Both the position numbers and the translations under genes were made by a program. This document shows positions 8,272-17,062 of a DNA stretch of 38,851 nucleotides, piece after piece. How positions within the stretch are numbered: position 1 is the stretch's first letter; each line of letters opens with the position of its first letter. Location: contig CANIBQ010000048.1 in assembly GCA_947465645.1 (NCBI GenBank), forward strand, positions 1 through 38,851. The letters run 5' to 3'. The notes under the pieces are model-generated. The model did no database searches and had not been told where the DNA came from. It worked only from the letters and a program-made list of their open reading frames with translations. Origin of the DNA: Acidobacteriota bacterium (GTDB lineage Bacteria > Acidobacteriota > Vicinamibacteria > Vicinamibacterales > UBA2999).

Positions 8272-9243
8272 ATGCGACTGATGCGAATCCGTGTGGCGCT
8301 GGCGTTTCTCCTGATCGCTCCATCGCTCGTGATCGCCAGGCTCGGCGGACAGGACGCAGCCCCGCCGGCCTGGGCCTATCCGGTGATGGACCCGGGCTTC
8401 CAGCGTCCGCCGGATGACGGCAGGAAGCATCGCGTGCCCGGCAGCGACAAAGAGTTCACGCTGACCGAGATCAACGACGCGTTCAATCCGCCCGACTGGT
8501 ATCCCAGCGAGCATCCGCCGATGCCGCAGGCGGTCGCACACGGCCGCAGGCCCGACGTGCGGGCCTGCGGGCAGTGTCACATGCCGCACGGGTTGGGCCA
8601 CCCCGAGTCGTCTGGCCTGGCGGGACTACCCGCCGACTACATCGAGCAGCAGATGATCGACTACAAGGCGGGCCGGCGAAAGAGCTCCGTCCCCGCGCGC
8701 GCGGCCAGCATGATCGCCATAGCGGCAGCCGCCACCGACGCCGAGGTGCGCGAAGCGGCGGAGTACTTCAGCGGACTGAAGGCCACGAAGTGGATTCGCG
8801 TGGTGGAGTCAGAGACCGTGCCGAAGACGTTCGTCGGCGCCGGCAACATGCGCCATCCGACGCCGAACGGCGGCACCGAGGCGATCGGCCAGCGGATCAT
8901 CGAGATACCCGAGAACTCCGAACTGGCCGAGATGCGCGATTCGCACAGCGGCTTCGTGGCGTACGTCCCGACCGGCGCGATCGCGCGCGGACAGGCCCTG
9001 GTGGGTGCCACGAGTGACGGGAAGGAACGGTGCGCCGGGTGCCACGGGCCCGATCTCAAGGGCGTCGGCAACACTCCGGCGCTGGCGGGACGCTCGCCGA
9101 TCTACCTCGCGCGCCAGTTGATGGACTTTCAGCGCGGCGCGCGCAACGGCGTCTATGCGTCGTTGATGACCGAGGCGGTCGCGACGCTGACCGAACGCGA
9201 CATCATCGACATCACGGCCTACCTCGCGTCACTCGCCCCCTGA
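8272..9243 (+). CDS. Diheme cytochrome c, periplasmic
   Basis: 323 residues. A signal peptide or anchor occupies about 1-25 (RIRVALAFLLIAPSLVIA). Two c-type heme sites are visible: CGQCH at 99-103 and CAGCH at 254-258, each followed by a cytochrome c-like domain (ADYIEQQMIDYKAGRR after the first; LAGRSPIYLARQLMDFQRGAR after the second). This tandem arrangement resembles cytochrome c4/c553-type electron carriers. An unusual approximately 100-residue segment separates the two heme domains (TKWIRVVESETVPKTF, IIEIPENSELAEMR). It ends two bases before a convergent gene. It may accept electrons from a neighbouring periplasmic oxidoreductase; the partner is not identifiable. Confidence 0.92.
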   Translation: MRLMRIRVALAFLLIAPSLVIARLGGQDAAPPAWAYPVMDPGFQRPPDDGRKHRVPGSDKEFTLTEINDAFNPPDWYPSEHPPMPQAVAHGRRPDVRACGQCHMPHGLGHPESSGLAGLPADYIEQQMIDYKAGRRKSSVPARAASMIAIAAAATDAEVREAAEYFSGLKATKWIRVVESETVPKTFVGAGNMRHPTPNGGTEAIGQRIIEIPENSELAEMRDSHSGFVAYVPTGAIARGQALVGATSDGKERCAGCHGPDLKGVGNTPALAGRSPIYLARQLMDFQRGARNGVYASLMTEAVATLTERDIIDITAYLASLAP

Positions 9244-9245
9244 CG

Positions 9246-10073
9246 TTACGGGGCCTCCACGGCATCACGCGGCCAGGTGATGTCGATGCCCGACTCGTCC
9301 AGCAGCGCCTGACACTCGTGCTCCAGCAGGCCGATGTGCTTCTGGCGCTGAATCGACATCTTCATCTTCCACGGCCGCGTGTAGACCTTCGGATCCTCGA
9401 GCGTCACTTCGTAGTCGAGGGTGTCGGCATCGACCATCGTGTAACGCTCGATGACATGAAGCGCGTCGCTGTGAAAGTTGCCGACCATGTCGAACCATGT
9501 CCGCGCGTTCTGATTGGCCACGTCAATCACCAGCGTCTTGCCGTCCCAGCGCGCCCGCGAGTCGCCGTTCCATGAGCTCGGGGCGTTGTCGCGACTCTTG
9601 AAATCGTAGTTCGCCATTCGCCGCTGATGCATCCACTCGTAGAGGAAGACGACCGCCTTTTCCGTCTGGACGATTTGAAATGGCCAGCCGGAGTAGGTCA
9701 TGCGGGGCACGCCAGGGCTGTAGCACTTGTGGAACGGATCGGCGCTCTTCCACGGATCGGGATTCCGGCTGTTCTTGTAGTTCTCCTCCCGGCGGGCCAA
9801 TGCCGACGGCTGATACGGAATCTTTCCGTCGGGCGGATCGACGATGACGCCGGGGCCCGCCGGAATGCCCGGACGGGAAGCGTGGGGCTCGACGTCATAC
9901 CTGGCGTCGTTCAGGACTTTCCACACGCCTTGCAGGTCGGGCTGTCCGGCTGGCGGAGCGACGTACTTCCAGCCGCTCGCGGGCGCCTGCCCGTGGGCTG
10001 GGACGAGGAGGGCGAGCACCACGCCGCACACGCCGACGCCGAAGCGGAACCAGGTTCTGATCATGATCGGCAC
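9246..10073 (-). CDS. Secreted protein of the four-member unnamed family (copy B)
   Basis: 275 residues, signal peptide ending near AHGQA. Shared family features: a DLQGVW opening, KCYSPGVPR (the Cys-Pro-Gly-Pro-Arg motif), ARWDGKTLVIDVAN, HSDALHVIERYT, YEVTLEDPKVYTRPW and the late Cys in HECQA. It starts 3 bases after the stop of copy C, so the two form a bicistronic minus-strand unit divergent from TonB receptor 2. It shares more with copy C (VIVDPPDGKIPYQP against VVVDPPNGIIPYQP) than with copies A or D, consistent with a local tandem duplication. Function unknown. Confidence 0.75.
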   Translation of the reverse strand: MPIMIRTWFRFGVGVCGVVLALLVPAHGQAPASGWKYVAPPAGQPDLQGVWKVLNDARYDVEPHASRPGIPAGPGVIVDPPDGKIPYQPSALARREENYKNSRNPDPWKSADPFHKCYSPGVPRMTYSGWPFQIVQTEKAVVFLYEWMHQRRMANYDFKSRDNAPSSWNGDSRARWDGKTLVIDVANQNARTWFDMVGNFHSDALHVIERYTMVDADTLDYEVTLEDPKVYTRPWKMKMSIQRQKHIGLLEHECQALLDESGIDITWPRDAVEAP

Positions 10074-10076
10074 TCC

Positions 10077-11393
10077 TCAGCGCTGTGATTTGTCGTAGTA
10101 GGCCGTGGCGGTCACCTGCTCGCCGGCGATGGTCTGAGTGCGGTTGATGACAAGCTCGTCGCCATTGCGGCTGTACACGTCGCGCATGTTGACCTCAAAA
10201 TCCCCTGCCGGTGTGGAAAACTTCCGTGCCGACGTGGTGGTGAGGCGGTCGGCCTGAAGCGTCGCGCTGGTGGTCGTCGAGAGGCCGCCGAGGCCGGGAA
10301 TCGTCATCGAGCTTCCATCCAGCTTGTAGACCAGGGCGACCGTATCCTGCCGTTCGCTGATGGCATCGATATGCACCTCGCCGGCGGTCTGTCCGATCAG
10401 CAGCTCGCTCGCAAACGACGTATCCCTGCCGGTGCGCCCGCTCTTGTTCACGTTGAAGTGCCACTCGCCAGAAAACGGCCCCTGGCCGGCCTTGGCGAGC
10501 TCCGTGGCACGCGTGGTAAAGGCCGCAGCCCGTGCCCCGGCCGGCTGCTTGCGCGCGAGATCGTAGTTGTTCTTCAGATGCGCCAGGACGTCGTTGCCCT
10601 CCTGGCACTCATCGTTTTCAATCTCCTGGATGGCACCACGGCGATACGGTCGGTTCCACTGCATCGTCCAGGGGCGCGTGTACGCTTTTGGATCGGTCAG
10701 CGTCGCCTGCCACTGCATCGTGTTGGCGTCCGACATCGTGAAGCGCTCGACGATGTGCAGCGCGTCGGTCGAGAAGTCTCCACCGAGTACGAACCACGCC
10801 TTGCCATTGAAGTTGGCGGTATCGACTACCAGCGTGTCGCCCTCCCACCAGCCGACCGAATCGCCCATCCAGAGACGAATGTTGTCGGGGATGTGCGTCC
10901 GCCGGTCCATGTGGATGACGCGGGTGATATGACCGTAGCCGAAGAACATCACGATGTTGTTGGCCGAGTACTGCATCTCGAAGCTGAAGAGCATGACCCG
11001 CGGCAGGCCCGAGATGATGCACCGGCCCTCGTTGTCGAGATACGCATTCTCAGAACGGCGGTTCTCGTTGCGCTGCGCGAGCGCCCACGGCTGGTACGGG
11101 ATGATCCCATTGGGCGGATCGACAACGACGCTCCGGCCCGGCTGGATGCCGAAGCCGCCGAGGTGCTCCTCCAGAATATGGGAGTTGAAGAGAGGCGGAG
11201 AGTTCCACGCCCCGCGCAGGTCCGGCTTGCTGTCCGCGGTGCGGGGAACAGGCCCTGGCAGATTCAGCGGTGGAGACGATCGCGGGCCGAACTGCTCGCC
11301 GCTGTTCGCCGGCGTCTGCGCGCTCGGCACGGCGAGCAGCTGGCCAACGCCGACCAGCGCCACGAGCAACACAATCCTGAACATTCTCGTCAT
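10077..11393 (-). CDS. Secreted protein of the unnamed family with an extra C-terminal domain (copy C)
   Basis: 438 residues from the ATG at 11393 (a second ATG at 11384 is possible); a 457-residue frame begins further upstream but the extra residues do not resemble a signal peptide. The first 310 residues follow the family pattern: DLRGAW, VVDPPNGIIPYQP, CIISGLPR, WMGDSVGWWEGDTLVVDTANF, STDALHIVERFT, TLTDPKAYTRPW and DECQEGN. Residues from about 330 add a beta-rich domain (GPFSGEWHFNVNKSGRTGRD, TTSATLQADRLTTTSARKF, EQVTATAYY) not found in the other three copies. That domain looks lipocalin-like, but this is only an impression. It is the first gene of the unit with copy B. Confidence 0.72.
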   Translation of the reverse strand: MTRMFRIVLLVALVGVGQLLAVPSAQTPANSGEQFGPRSSPPLNLPGPVPRTADSKPDLRGAWNSPPLFNSHILEEHLGGFGIQPGRSVVVDPPNGIIPYQPWALAQRNENRRSENAYLDNEGRCIISGLPRVMLFSFEMQYSANNIVMFFGYGHITRVIHMDRRTHIPDNIRLWMGDSVGWWEGDTLVVDTANFNGKAWFVLGGDFSTDALHIVERFTMSDANTMQWQATLTDPKAYTRPWTMQWNRPYRRGAIQEIENDECQEGNDVLAHLKNNYDLARKQPAGARAAAFTTRATELAKAGQGPFSGEWHFNVNKSGRTGRDTSFASELLIGQTAGEVHIDAISERQDTVALVYKLDGSSMTIPGLGGLSTTTSATLQADRLTTTSARKFSTPAGDFEVNMRDVYSRNGDELVINRTQTIAGEQVTATAYYDKSQR

Positions 11394-11628
11394 TTGGCTG
11401 TCCCACTTGATGTGACCGGCAACACGGTGACCGTTCTGCGGAGCGAACAATACCGCTGGTCACGCAATTGATCAATGACTTTTGCGCGCCGTGCTGCCGC
11501 TGCATTTCGGTTCCCGTGGGTCCGTTCTGGTGCAGAATAGGCCACCGTTTTTCCGGAGGGCCCCCGGACGCCCCGCTCGGCGGTGTGCGCACACTGCATG
11601 GGCCCAAATTCCTGCGCGGAGAAAGCCA
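11394..11628. promoter_or_regulatory. Divergent intergenic region with a short palindrome
   Basis: These 235 bases separate the divergent copy C/B unit from the TonB receptor 2 operon and should hold promoters for both. The perfect palindrome ATTGATCAAT lies at 11467-11476, an AT-rich island in GC-rich DNA, and could be an operator. I see no convincing consensus -35/-10 pair. Confidence 0.25.
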
Positions 11629-14568
11629 ATGGCTTCTTGTTCGAGACACGTCTGGATCGCCCTCGCGTGGCTGGCGCTGGCGCCTTCGATCGCGTACGCC
11701 CAGGCATCCATTACTGGTGTGGTCAGGGACACGTCCGGGGCGGTGCTGCCCGGCGTGACCGTCGAAGCGACGAGCCCGGCGCTCATCGAGCGCGTCCGGT
11801 CGGTGGTGACTGACGGCAGCGGCCAGTACCGGGTCGAAAACCTGCGGCCCGGCACCTACGTCGTGACGTTCACGCTGCCAGGGTTCGCCGTCATCAAGCG
11901 GGAAGGGATCGAGCTGGCGGGCACGTTCACCGCCACGGTGAACGCCGAGCTGCGGGTCGGCACCCTGGAAGAAACGGTCACGGTGACCGGCGAGACACCG
12001 TCGGTTGACGTCCAGAGCACGCTGCGGCAGCGGGTGATGGATCGCGAGATTCTCGATTCGCTGCCGATGGCCAGGAGCGACCGCGAGCTGACCGTGCTGA
12101 TTCCCGGCGCCACATCGGACCGTCAGGACGTCGGCGGATCGGCGACGAGCGTGACCGGCAGGACGTCGATTCACGGCAGCAAAGGTACCGACCAGCGGAT
12201 TACGGTCGGCGGTCTCTCGCTCGGTGGCCCGCGCGACGGGGCGAGCTCCAGCCAGGGCTCGAACTTTGCCGCGTACCAGGAGATCACGATCGACACCGCC
12301 GCTGTGGACGCCGAGCAGCCGACCGGCGGCGTACGCATCAACTACATCCCACGCGACGGCGGCAATACATTCAGCGGCACCTTCCTGGGCGCCGTCGCGA
12401 CCGAGGGTCTGCAGAGCGACAACTACACGCAGGATCTGAAGGATCGCGGTCTCCGGACTCCCAACCGCATCAACAAGATCTGGGACGTCAATCCTGGATT
12501 CGGCGGGCCGATCAAGCGAGACACCGTCTGGTTCTATGCGGCGTACCGATATAGCGGGGCCTCGCAGTATCCGGCCGGGATCTTTTACAACTTGAACGCG
12601 AACAATCCCGTCGCCTGGACCTATGCGCCCGACGAAAGCCGCCGGCCGTCGATCGACTCCACCTGGAAGGACGGCACCGGCCGCGTGACGTGGCAGGCGA
12701 CACCGAAGAACAAGTTCGGGATGATCTGGAGCCAACAGGCCTCGTGTTACTGCCCGGAACTCACGAGCGCAACCATGGCGCCCGAAACCGGCCACAACCG
12801 CAGCTTCTCGCCGATGCGCAGCATCGTGGGGGATTGGACCAGTCCGCTCACGAACCGGCTGCTGCTCGAAGCCGGCTACCTGCACCGGGTCGAGACGCCG
12901 AGTCGCGAGCTCGTGGACCCGAACACGAACCCGCTGATGGTGGCCGTGACCGATCAGGCGCTGGGCAATCTCACCTACCGGGCGTTCCCGGGGGAGATCC
13001 GAAACGTCGCGCTCAAGCACCAGATCGTCCGCGGCGCCATGTCGTACATCACCGGTGCCCACGCCCTGAAGGCCGGCTTCACCACGGGGCCGATGTCGGA
13101 AGAGGGGTCCAACCTCCACGGTACCCAGCCGTTTGCCTACCGGTTCAACAACGGCGTGCCGAATCAGATCACCCTGTGGGCGACGCCGCACAATCACATC
13201 CTGGCGATCGACTCGCTCACCGGCGTCTACGCCCAGGACCGCTGGACGATCAACCGCCTGACGGTCAGCTACGGCCTGCGGTACGACTATTACAAGACCT
13301 CGTTTCCGGAAACCCACATCGGACCGGCGCCGCTCGTCCCGAATCGGAACATCACGCTCCCGGACACGCCTGGCTTGAAATGGCATGACCTCTCGCCGAA
13401 GAGCGGGTTGGCCTACGACCTGTTCGGCGACGGCACGACGGCGCTCAAGGTGACGATGAACAAGTACCTCGAGGGCATCGGCGCTCAGAACCCGATGATC
13501 CTGGGCGAGAGCATGGCCCCGGTCAGGCGCCTGATCAACACCACGACACGCTCGTGGGCCGATGCCAACCGCAACTACGTGCCCGAGTGCGATCTCATCA
13601 ACCCGGCGGCCAACGGCGAGTGCGGGGCGATGGCCAATCGCAACTTCGGCACCAGGGTGCCGGGCGCCACGTATGACCCGGACCTGACCAACGGCTGGGG
13701 CAAGCGCAACTACAACTGGGAGTTCTCGGCGGGCGTGCAGCGCCAGATCGTTCCGAACGTGTCGGTGGACTTCAGTTACTTCCGGCGCGTCTACGGCAAC
13801 TTCCTGGCGGTCGACAACCGTGCGGTCGGTCCGACGGACTACGATCGGTTCAGCCTGACGGCGCCGGCGAACTCGCGCCTGCCCGGCGGTGGCGGATACG
13901 TGATCGGCGGACTCGCCGATCTCAACCCCGCCAAGTTCGGCGTGCCCAACGACGACTACGTCACCCGCGCCAGGAACTACGGCACGCAGACCGAGCACTG
14001 GAACGGCGTCGATCTCACCGTGAACGCGCGGCCCCGGCCCGGCCTGCTGTTGCAGGGAGGCCTGAGCACCGGCCGCACGTCCACCAACAACTGCGAAATC
14101 CTGGAGAAGCTGCCGGAGGCCGGGCCCACCAACCCGTACTGCGACGTGACGACCGACTTCCTCCCGCAGGTCAAGTTCGTCGGCGCGTATAGCATCCCGC
14201 GCATCGACCTGCAGGTCAGTTCGGTATTTCGAAATGAGAACGGGCCTCAGGTCCTGGCGAATTTCAACGCGACGAATGCGCTGGTGGCGCCGTCGCTGGG
14301 CCGCAGCCTCTCGGGCGGCGCCGCCAACGTCAGCGTCAACCTGGTCGAACCCGGGACGATGTACGGTGACCGGATGACGCAGCTCGATGTGCGTGTCGGG
14401 AAGACGCTGAGGTTCGGACGGACCCGTGCCACCGCGAGCGTCGATCTGTACAACGCGCTCAACGGTAATGCCGTGCTCGCGCACAGCACGGCGTACGCCA
14501 CCTGGCTGAGGCCGGATTCGATCCTGCTGGCCCGCTTCCTGAAATTCGGCGTCCAGCTCGACTTCTGA
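11629..14568 (+). CDS. TonB-dependent receptor with carboxypeptidase-regulatory-like domain (receptor 2), first gene of operon
   Basis: 979 residues from the ATG at 11629, chosen because GGAGAAAG precedes it and a signal peptide follows (WIALAWLALAPSIAYA). The frame is open further upstream, but those residues are not signal-like. CarboxypepD_reg-like domain about 26-105, then EETVTVTG, a plug with PGATSDRQDVGG and IHGSKGTDQR, a beta-barrel, and C-terminal FGVQLDF. It closely parallels receptor 1. It ends 8 bases before the Tat-signal TPP enzyme, so the receptor is translationally close to a catabolic set, suggesting that it imports the compound those periplasmic enzymes act on. This is inference from context. 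Confidence 0.93.
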   Translation: MASCSRHVWIALAWLALAPSIAYAQASITGVVRDTSGAVLPGVTVEATSPALIERVRSVVTDGSGQYRVENLRPGTYVVTFTLPGFAVIKREGIELAGTFTATVNAELRVGTLEETVTVTGETPSVDVQSTLRQRVMDREILDSLPMARSDRELTVLIPGATSDRQDVGGSATSVTGRTSIHGSKGTDQRITVGGLSLGGPRDGASSSQGSNFAAYQEITIDTAAVDAEQPTGGVRINYIPRDGGNTFSGTFLGAVATEGLQSDNYTQDLKDRGLRTPNRINKIWDVNPGFGGPIKRDTVWFYAAYRYSGASQYPAGIFYNLNANNPVAWTYAPDESRRPSIDSTWKDGTGRVTWQATPKNKFGMIWSQQASCYCPELTSATMAPETGHNRSFSPMRSIVGDWTSPLTNRLLLEAGYLHRVETPSRELVDPNTNPLMVAVTDQALGNLTYRAFPGEIRNVALKHQIVRGAMSYITGAHALKAGFTTGPMSEEGSNLHGTQPFAYRFNNGVPNQITLWATPHNHILAIDSLTGVYAQDRWTINRLTVSYGLRYDYYKTSFPETHIGPAPLVPNRNITLPDTPGLKWHDLSPKSGLAYDLFGDGTTALKVTMNKYLEGIGAQNPMILGESMAPVRRLINTTTRSWADANRNYVPECDLINPAANGECGAMANRNFGTRVPGATYDPDLTNGWGKRNYNWEFSAGVQRQIVPNVSVDFSYFRRVYGNFLAVDNRAVGPTDYDRFSLTAPANSRLPGGGGYVIGGLADLNPAKFGVPNDDYVTRARNYGTQTEHWNGVDLTVNARPRPGLLLQGGLSTGRTSTNNCEILEKLPEAGPTNPYCDVTTDFLPQVKFVGAYSIPRIDLQVSSVFRNENGPQVLANFNATNALVAPSLGRSLSGGAANVSVNLVEPGTMYGDRMTQLDVRVGKTLRFGRTRATASVDLYNALNGNAVLAHSTAYATWLRPDSILLARFLKFGVQLDF

Positions 14569-14576
14569 GGCATGTC

Positions 14577-16478
14577 ATGAAGGATCTCGTCAAACAGTAC
14601 CTGGATGGCGGCATGTCTCGCCGGCAGTTTCTGGCCGGCCTGGGGGGCGTCGGAATCACCGCCGCGGCCGCCGACGCGATGGCCAACTCACTGACGCCTT
14701 TCCAGTTGCCCGAAGCGGCGCCTGACGTGACGCGGCCATGGATGCGGCAGATGAGCGGCACCGGTGGGGCGCTGCTCGTCGCGCAGATGAAGGCGGCCGG
14801 CCTGCAGCACGTGTTCTGCAACCCGTCGGCCGCGGTCGGTCCGTTCTTCGACGCGCTGGTCGACGAACCCAGCATCCATGTCATCAAGGCGCTCGAAGAG
14901 GGAACTGTGGGCGCGATGTGCGACGGCTTCTGCAAAGCGTCGGGCAAACCCGCGTTTGCCCTGATCGACGCCGCCGGCCTGCCCGCCTTCATGGGGCAGA
15001 TGTACATCTCGTCGGTGGACCGGATGCCCGTCGTCGTCGCCGTCGACGACGATCAGGTGCCTCACATGACCAATGGCATGACCAAGTGGCAATGGACCGC
15101 CGACGGAGCGTCGAGCGTCCCGGCGGTGATGCGACAGGCGCTGAAATTTGCGACGACCAATCCCTGCGGGCCGGTGTCCCTGGTGCTGAACGGGACGGCG
15201 CTGCGGGGTCAGGGTCAGGCCGGGATCATGGATCAGGACAAATTCAACGTGCCGTTGAACCTGGCACCCGACCGCGCACTGGTGGAGCAGGCCGCGCGCA
15301 TGCTGATCGAGGCGAGGAACCCGCTGCTGTTCGTCGGCGACGAAATCACCTGGTGCCGCGCCGAGACCGAACTGCTGGAGCTCGCGGAGCTGCTGGGCGC
15401 GACCGTCACCGAGCCCGGCCGGATCGCGATGTGGTCGAAGCCGTTTCCGACCCGGCATCACCTGTATCGCGACCAGATACGCCAGACGCTCGCCGTGCCC
15501 GAGCAGTACGACGTCATCGTCAGCCTCGGCAGCCGGTCGCAGCCGCCGATGCACCCGCGCGCCAGGCTGATCGAAGTTCGACTCGATCCGACGCGCGGCC
15601 ACTACGCCGCCGGTGATCCGATGGACGCCGCGGCCAACGCCCTCGTCAATGCGCCGCCGGTGGACGTCGGCATCATCGCCGACCTGAAGGTCGCCCTCAC
15701 CGCCATCGTCGCGTCGATACGGGGCATGGCGACGGCCGCGCGCCTCAAGCAGATCAGCGAGCCGAGAATCGCGCGGGCGCGCGAGGCCCGGGCCAGGATC
15801 GACGAACTGCGCATGACGCTGGCACAGGAAGAGCTGGCGCGCCGGCCGTTGAGCATGGCCCGCATTGCCTCCGATCTCGAGGCCGTGCTGGAGAGCGACA
15901 CGGCGATCGTCGAAAACTTCGACTCGGGCAACGAAGCGCTCTGCCAGACGCTGATGAATGTCGGCGGCAACAACAAGCGGTGGTTCACGCAGACGGCGGT
16001 CGTGCTCGGGTGGGGCGCCTCGGCGGCCTTCGGCGTCAAGCTGGCGCGTCCCGACATGCCGGTCGTGGCGATCGTCGGCGACGGAGAGTTCATGTTCCGC
16101 GGTCCGCAGCCGTTGTGGAGCTACGCGCGCTACCACGCGCCGGTGACGGTCATCATCGACAACAACCGCAGCTACGACAACGAACGCCATCGGCTGTGGC
16201 TGAATGGCGGCCGCCAGTTCGACACCGGGCGCGACATGATCTGCTACAACGGCGACCCCGACATCGACTTCGCGAAGATGGCGGCCTCGGTCGGCGTCGA
16301 AGGGGAGACCGTGAAGGAGCCGGCGGCGCTGAAGCCGGCGCTCGAACGGGCCAAGCGCGCGAACGCCGACGGCAGGCCGTACCTGCTCGACGTCGAGACC
16401 GAGCGCGGCGGCGTCGGCGGCCAGTCGTCCTGGCATCCGCCGTTTTCGATCGCGGCGCAGCGGACAAGGAGGGTGTGA
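14577..16478 (+). CDS. Thiamine-diphosphate-dependent enzyme with Tat signal (acetolactate-synthase/decarboxylase superfamily)
   Basis: 633 residues. The N-terminus carries a twin-arginine signature (SRRQFLAG, Arg15-Arg16) followed by a hydrophobic Gly/Ala stretch, so export as a folded holoenzyme is predicted. The pyrimidine-binding domain (about 60-215) has KALEEGTVGAMCDGF, with Glu108 in the position of the catalytic Glu. The central domain covers about 230-370 (LLFVGDE, EYDVIVSLGSR-like). The diphosphate-binding domain has GDGE at 501-504 and DNN at 528-530, the complete TPP/Mg motif. Relatives include acetolactate synthase, benzoylformate decarboxylase and pyruvate oxidase, which act on 2-keto acids; the real substrate is unknown. 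A cytochrome c gene follows at once, behind an AAGGAGGG ribosome site. Confidence 0.9.
   Translation: MKDLVKQYLDGGMSRRQFLAGLGGVGITAAAADAMANSLTPFQLPEAAPDVTRPWMRQMSGTGGALLVAQMKAAGLQHVFCNPSAAVGPFFDALVDEPSIHVIKALEEGTVGAMCDGFCKASGKPAFALIDAAGLPAFMGQMYISSVDRMPVVVAVDDDQVPHMTNGMTKWQWTADGASSVPAVMRQALKFATTNPCGPVSLVLNGTALRGQGQAGIMDQDKFNVPLNLAPDRALVEQAARMLIEARNPLLFVGDEITWCRAETELLELAELLGATVTEPGRIAMWSKPFPTRHHLYRDQIRQTLAVPEQYDVIVSLGSRSQPPMHPRARLIEVRLDPTRGHYAAGDPMDAAANALVNAPPVDVGIIADLKVALTAIVASIRGMATAARLKQISEPRIARAREARARIDELRMTLAQEELARRPLSMARIASDLEAVLESDTAIVENFDSGNEALCQTLMNVGGNNKRWFTQTAVVLGWGASAAFGVKLARPDMPVVAIVGDGEFMFRGPQPLWSYARYHAPVTVIIDNNRSYDNERHRLWLNGGRQFDTGRDMICYNGDPDIDFAKMAASVGVEGETVKEPAALKPALERAKRANADGRPYLLDVETERGGVGGQSSWHPPFSIAAQRTRRV
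16466..16473 (+). promoter_or_regulatory. Strong Shine-Dalgarno deciding a GTG start
   Basis: AAGGAGGG lies inside the last codons of the TPP-enzyme gene, 6 bases before the GTG at 16480. It supports that GTG over the in-frame ATG at 16492 as start of the cytochrome gene. Confidence 0.7.
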
Positions 16479-16479
16479 C

Positions 16480-17046
16480 GTGCTTCGACTGATGGCGGTC
16501 ATCGCGGCTGTGCTGGTCTGCGCGCCCGGACTGGCGCACGCGCAAGGCCGCGGCCCGGAATTGCCGCCGGGCGAGGGTCGGGAGCTGATACAGAAGGTCT
16601 GCACCTCCTGTCACACCCTGGTGCCCGTGATGATGAAACGGGATGGCGTCAACGGCTGGAGGCACACGGTGGGACGCATGGTGCTCCAGCGCCAGGCACA
16701 ACTGACTCCGGCCGAATTCGAGAGCGCCGTGCGATATCTTTCAACCGCGTTGGGCCCGGCAGCGGGTCAGATGCCGACCGGCGCGCTGCCTCCTGGGGCG
16801 ATGGCAGGAGGCGCGGCGACCGCGAAAGAGGTGAAGCTCCCTGACGGCGCGGGTCGGCCACTCGTCGAGGGACGCTGCGCCGCGTGCCACGACCTCGGCA
16901 GGGTGGTGTCGATTCGACGCACGAAAGCGGAGTGGGAGAGCGTCACGCGAAACATGCTCGGCCGCGGGCCTCAAGCCACACCTGAGCAGGTCCAGGCGAT
17001 CGTCGACTACCTCACAACCCATTTTCTCGAGCAAGCCGACCACTGA
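16480..17046 (+). CDS. Small diheme cytochrome c, periplasmic
   Basis: 188 residues. Signal peptide 1-21 (MAVIAAVLVCAPGLAHA). Two c-type heme sites: CTSCH at 41-45 and CAACH at 133-137, each followed by a short helical domain with an Arg/Trp-x-x-x-V-x-x-M pattern (WRHTVGRM; WESVTRNM) that supplies a candidate axial Met. A Gly/Ala/Pro-rich linker joins the halves, which look like an internal duplication. Placed one base after the TPP enzyme stop and 16 bases before the GlcG-type gene, it is the obvious electron acceptor of this operon. The link to the TPP enzyme rests on position. Confidence 0.92.
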   Translation: MLRLMAVIAAVLVCAPGLAHAQGRGPELPPGEGRELIQKVCTSCHTLVPVMMKRDGVNGWRHTVGRMVLQRQAQLTPAEFESAVRYLSTALGPAAGQMPTGALPPGAMAGGAATAKEVKLPDGAGRPLVEGRCAACHDLGRVVSIRRTKAEWESVTRNMLGRGPQATPEQVQAIVDYLTTHFLEQADH

Positions 17047-17062
17047 TCTGAACGGAGGTTCC

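Noticed and set aside
8048..8281. 77-residue frame before the diheme cytochrome
   Set aside because: No family resemblance, GTG start without clear ribosome site, and it overlaps the cytochrome start.
11050..14484. 1144-residue open frame on the minus strand across TonB receptor 2
   Set aside because: It is antisense to a gene with clear family motifs; Arg/Ala/Val/Asp-rich composition without domains is typical of stop-poor shadow frames in high-GC DNA.
14688..16604. 638-residue minus-strand frame across the TPP enzyme
   Set aside because: Antisense to an enzyme with complete cofactor motifs; composition is shadow-like.
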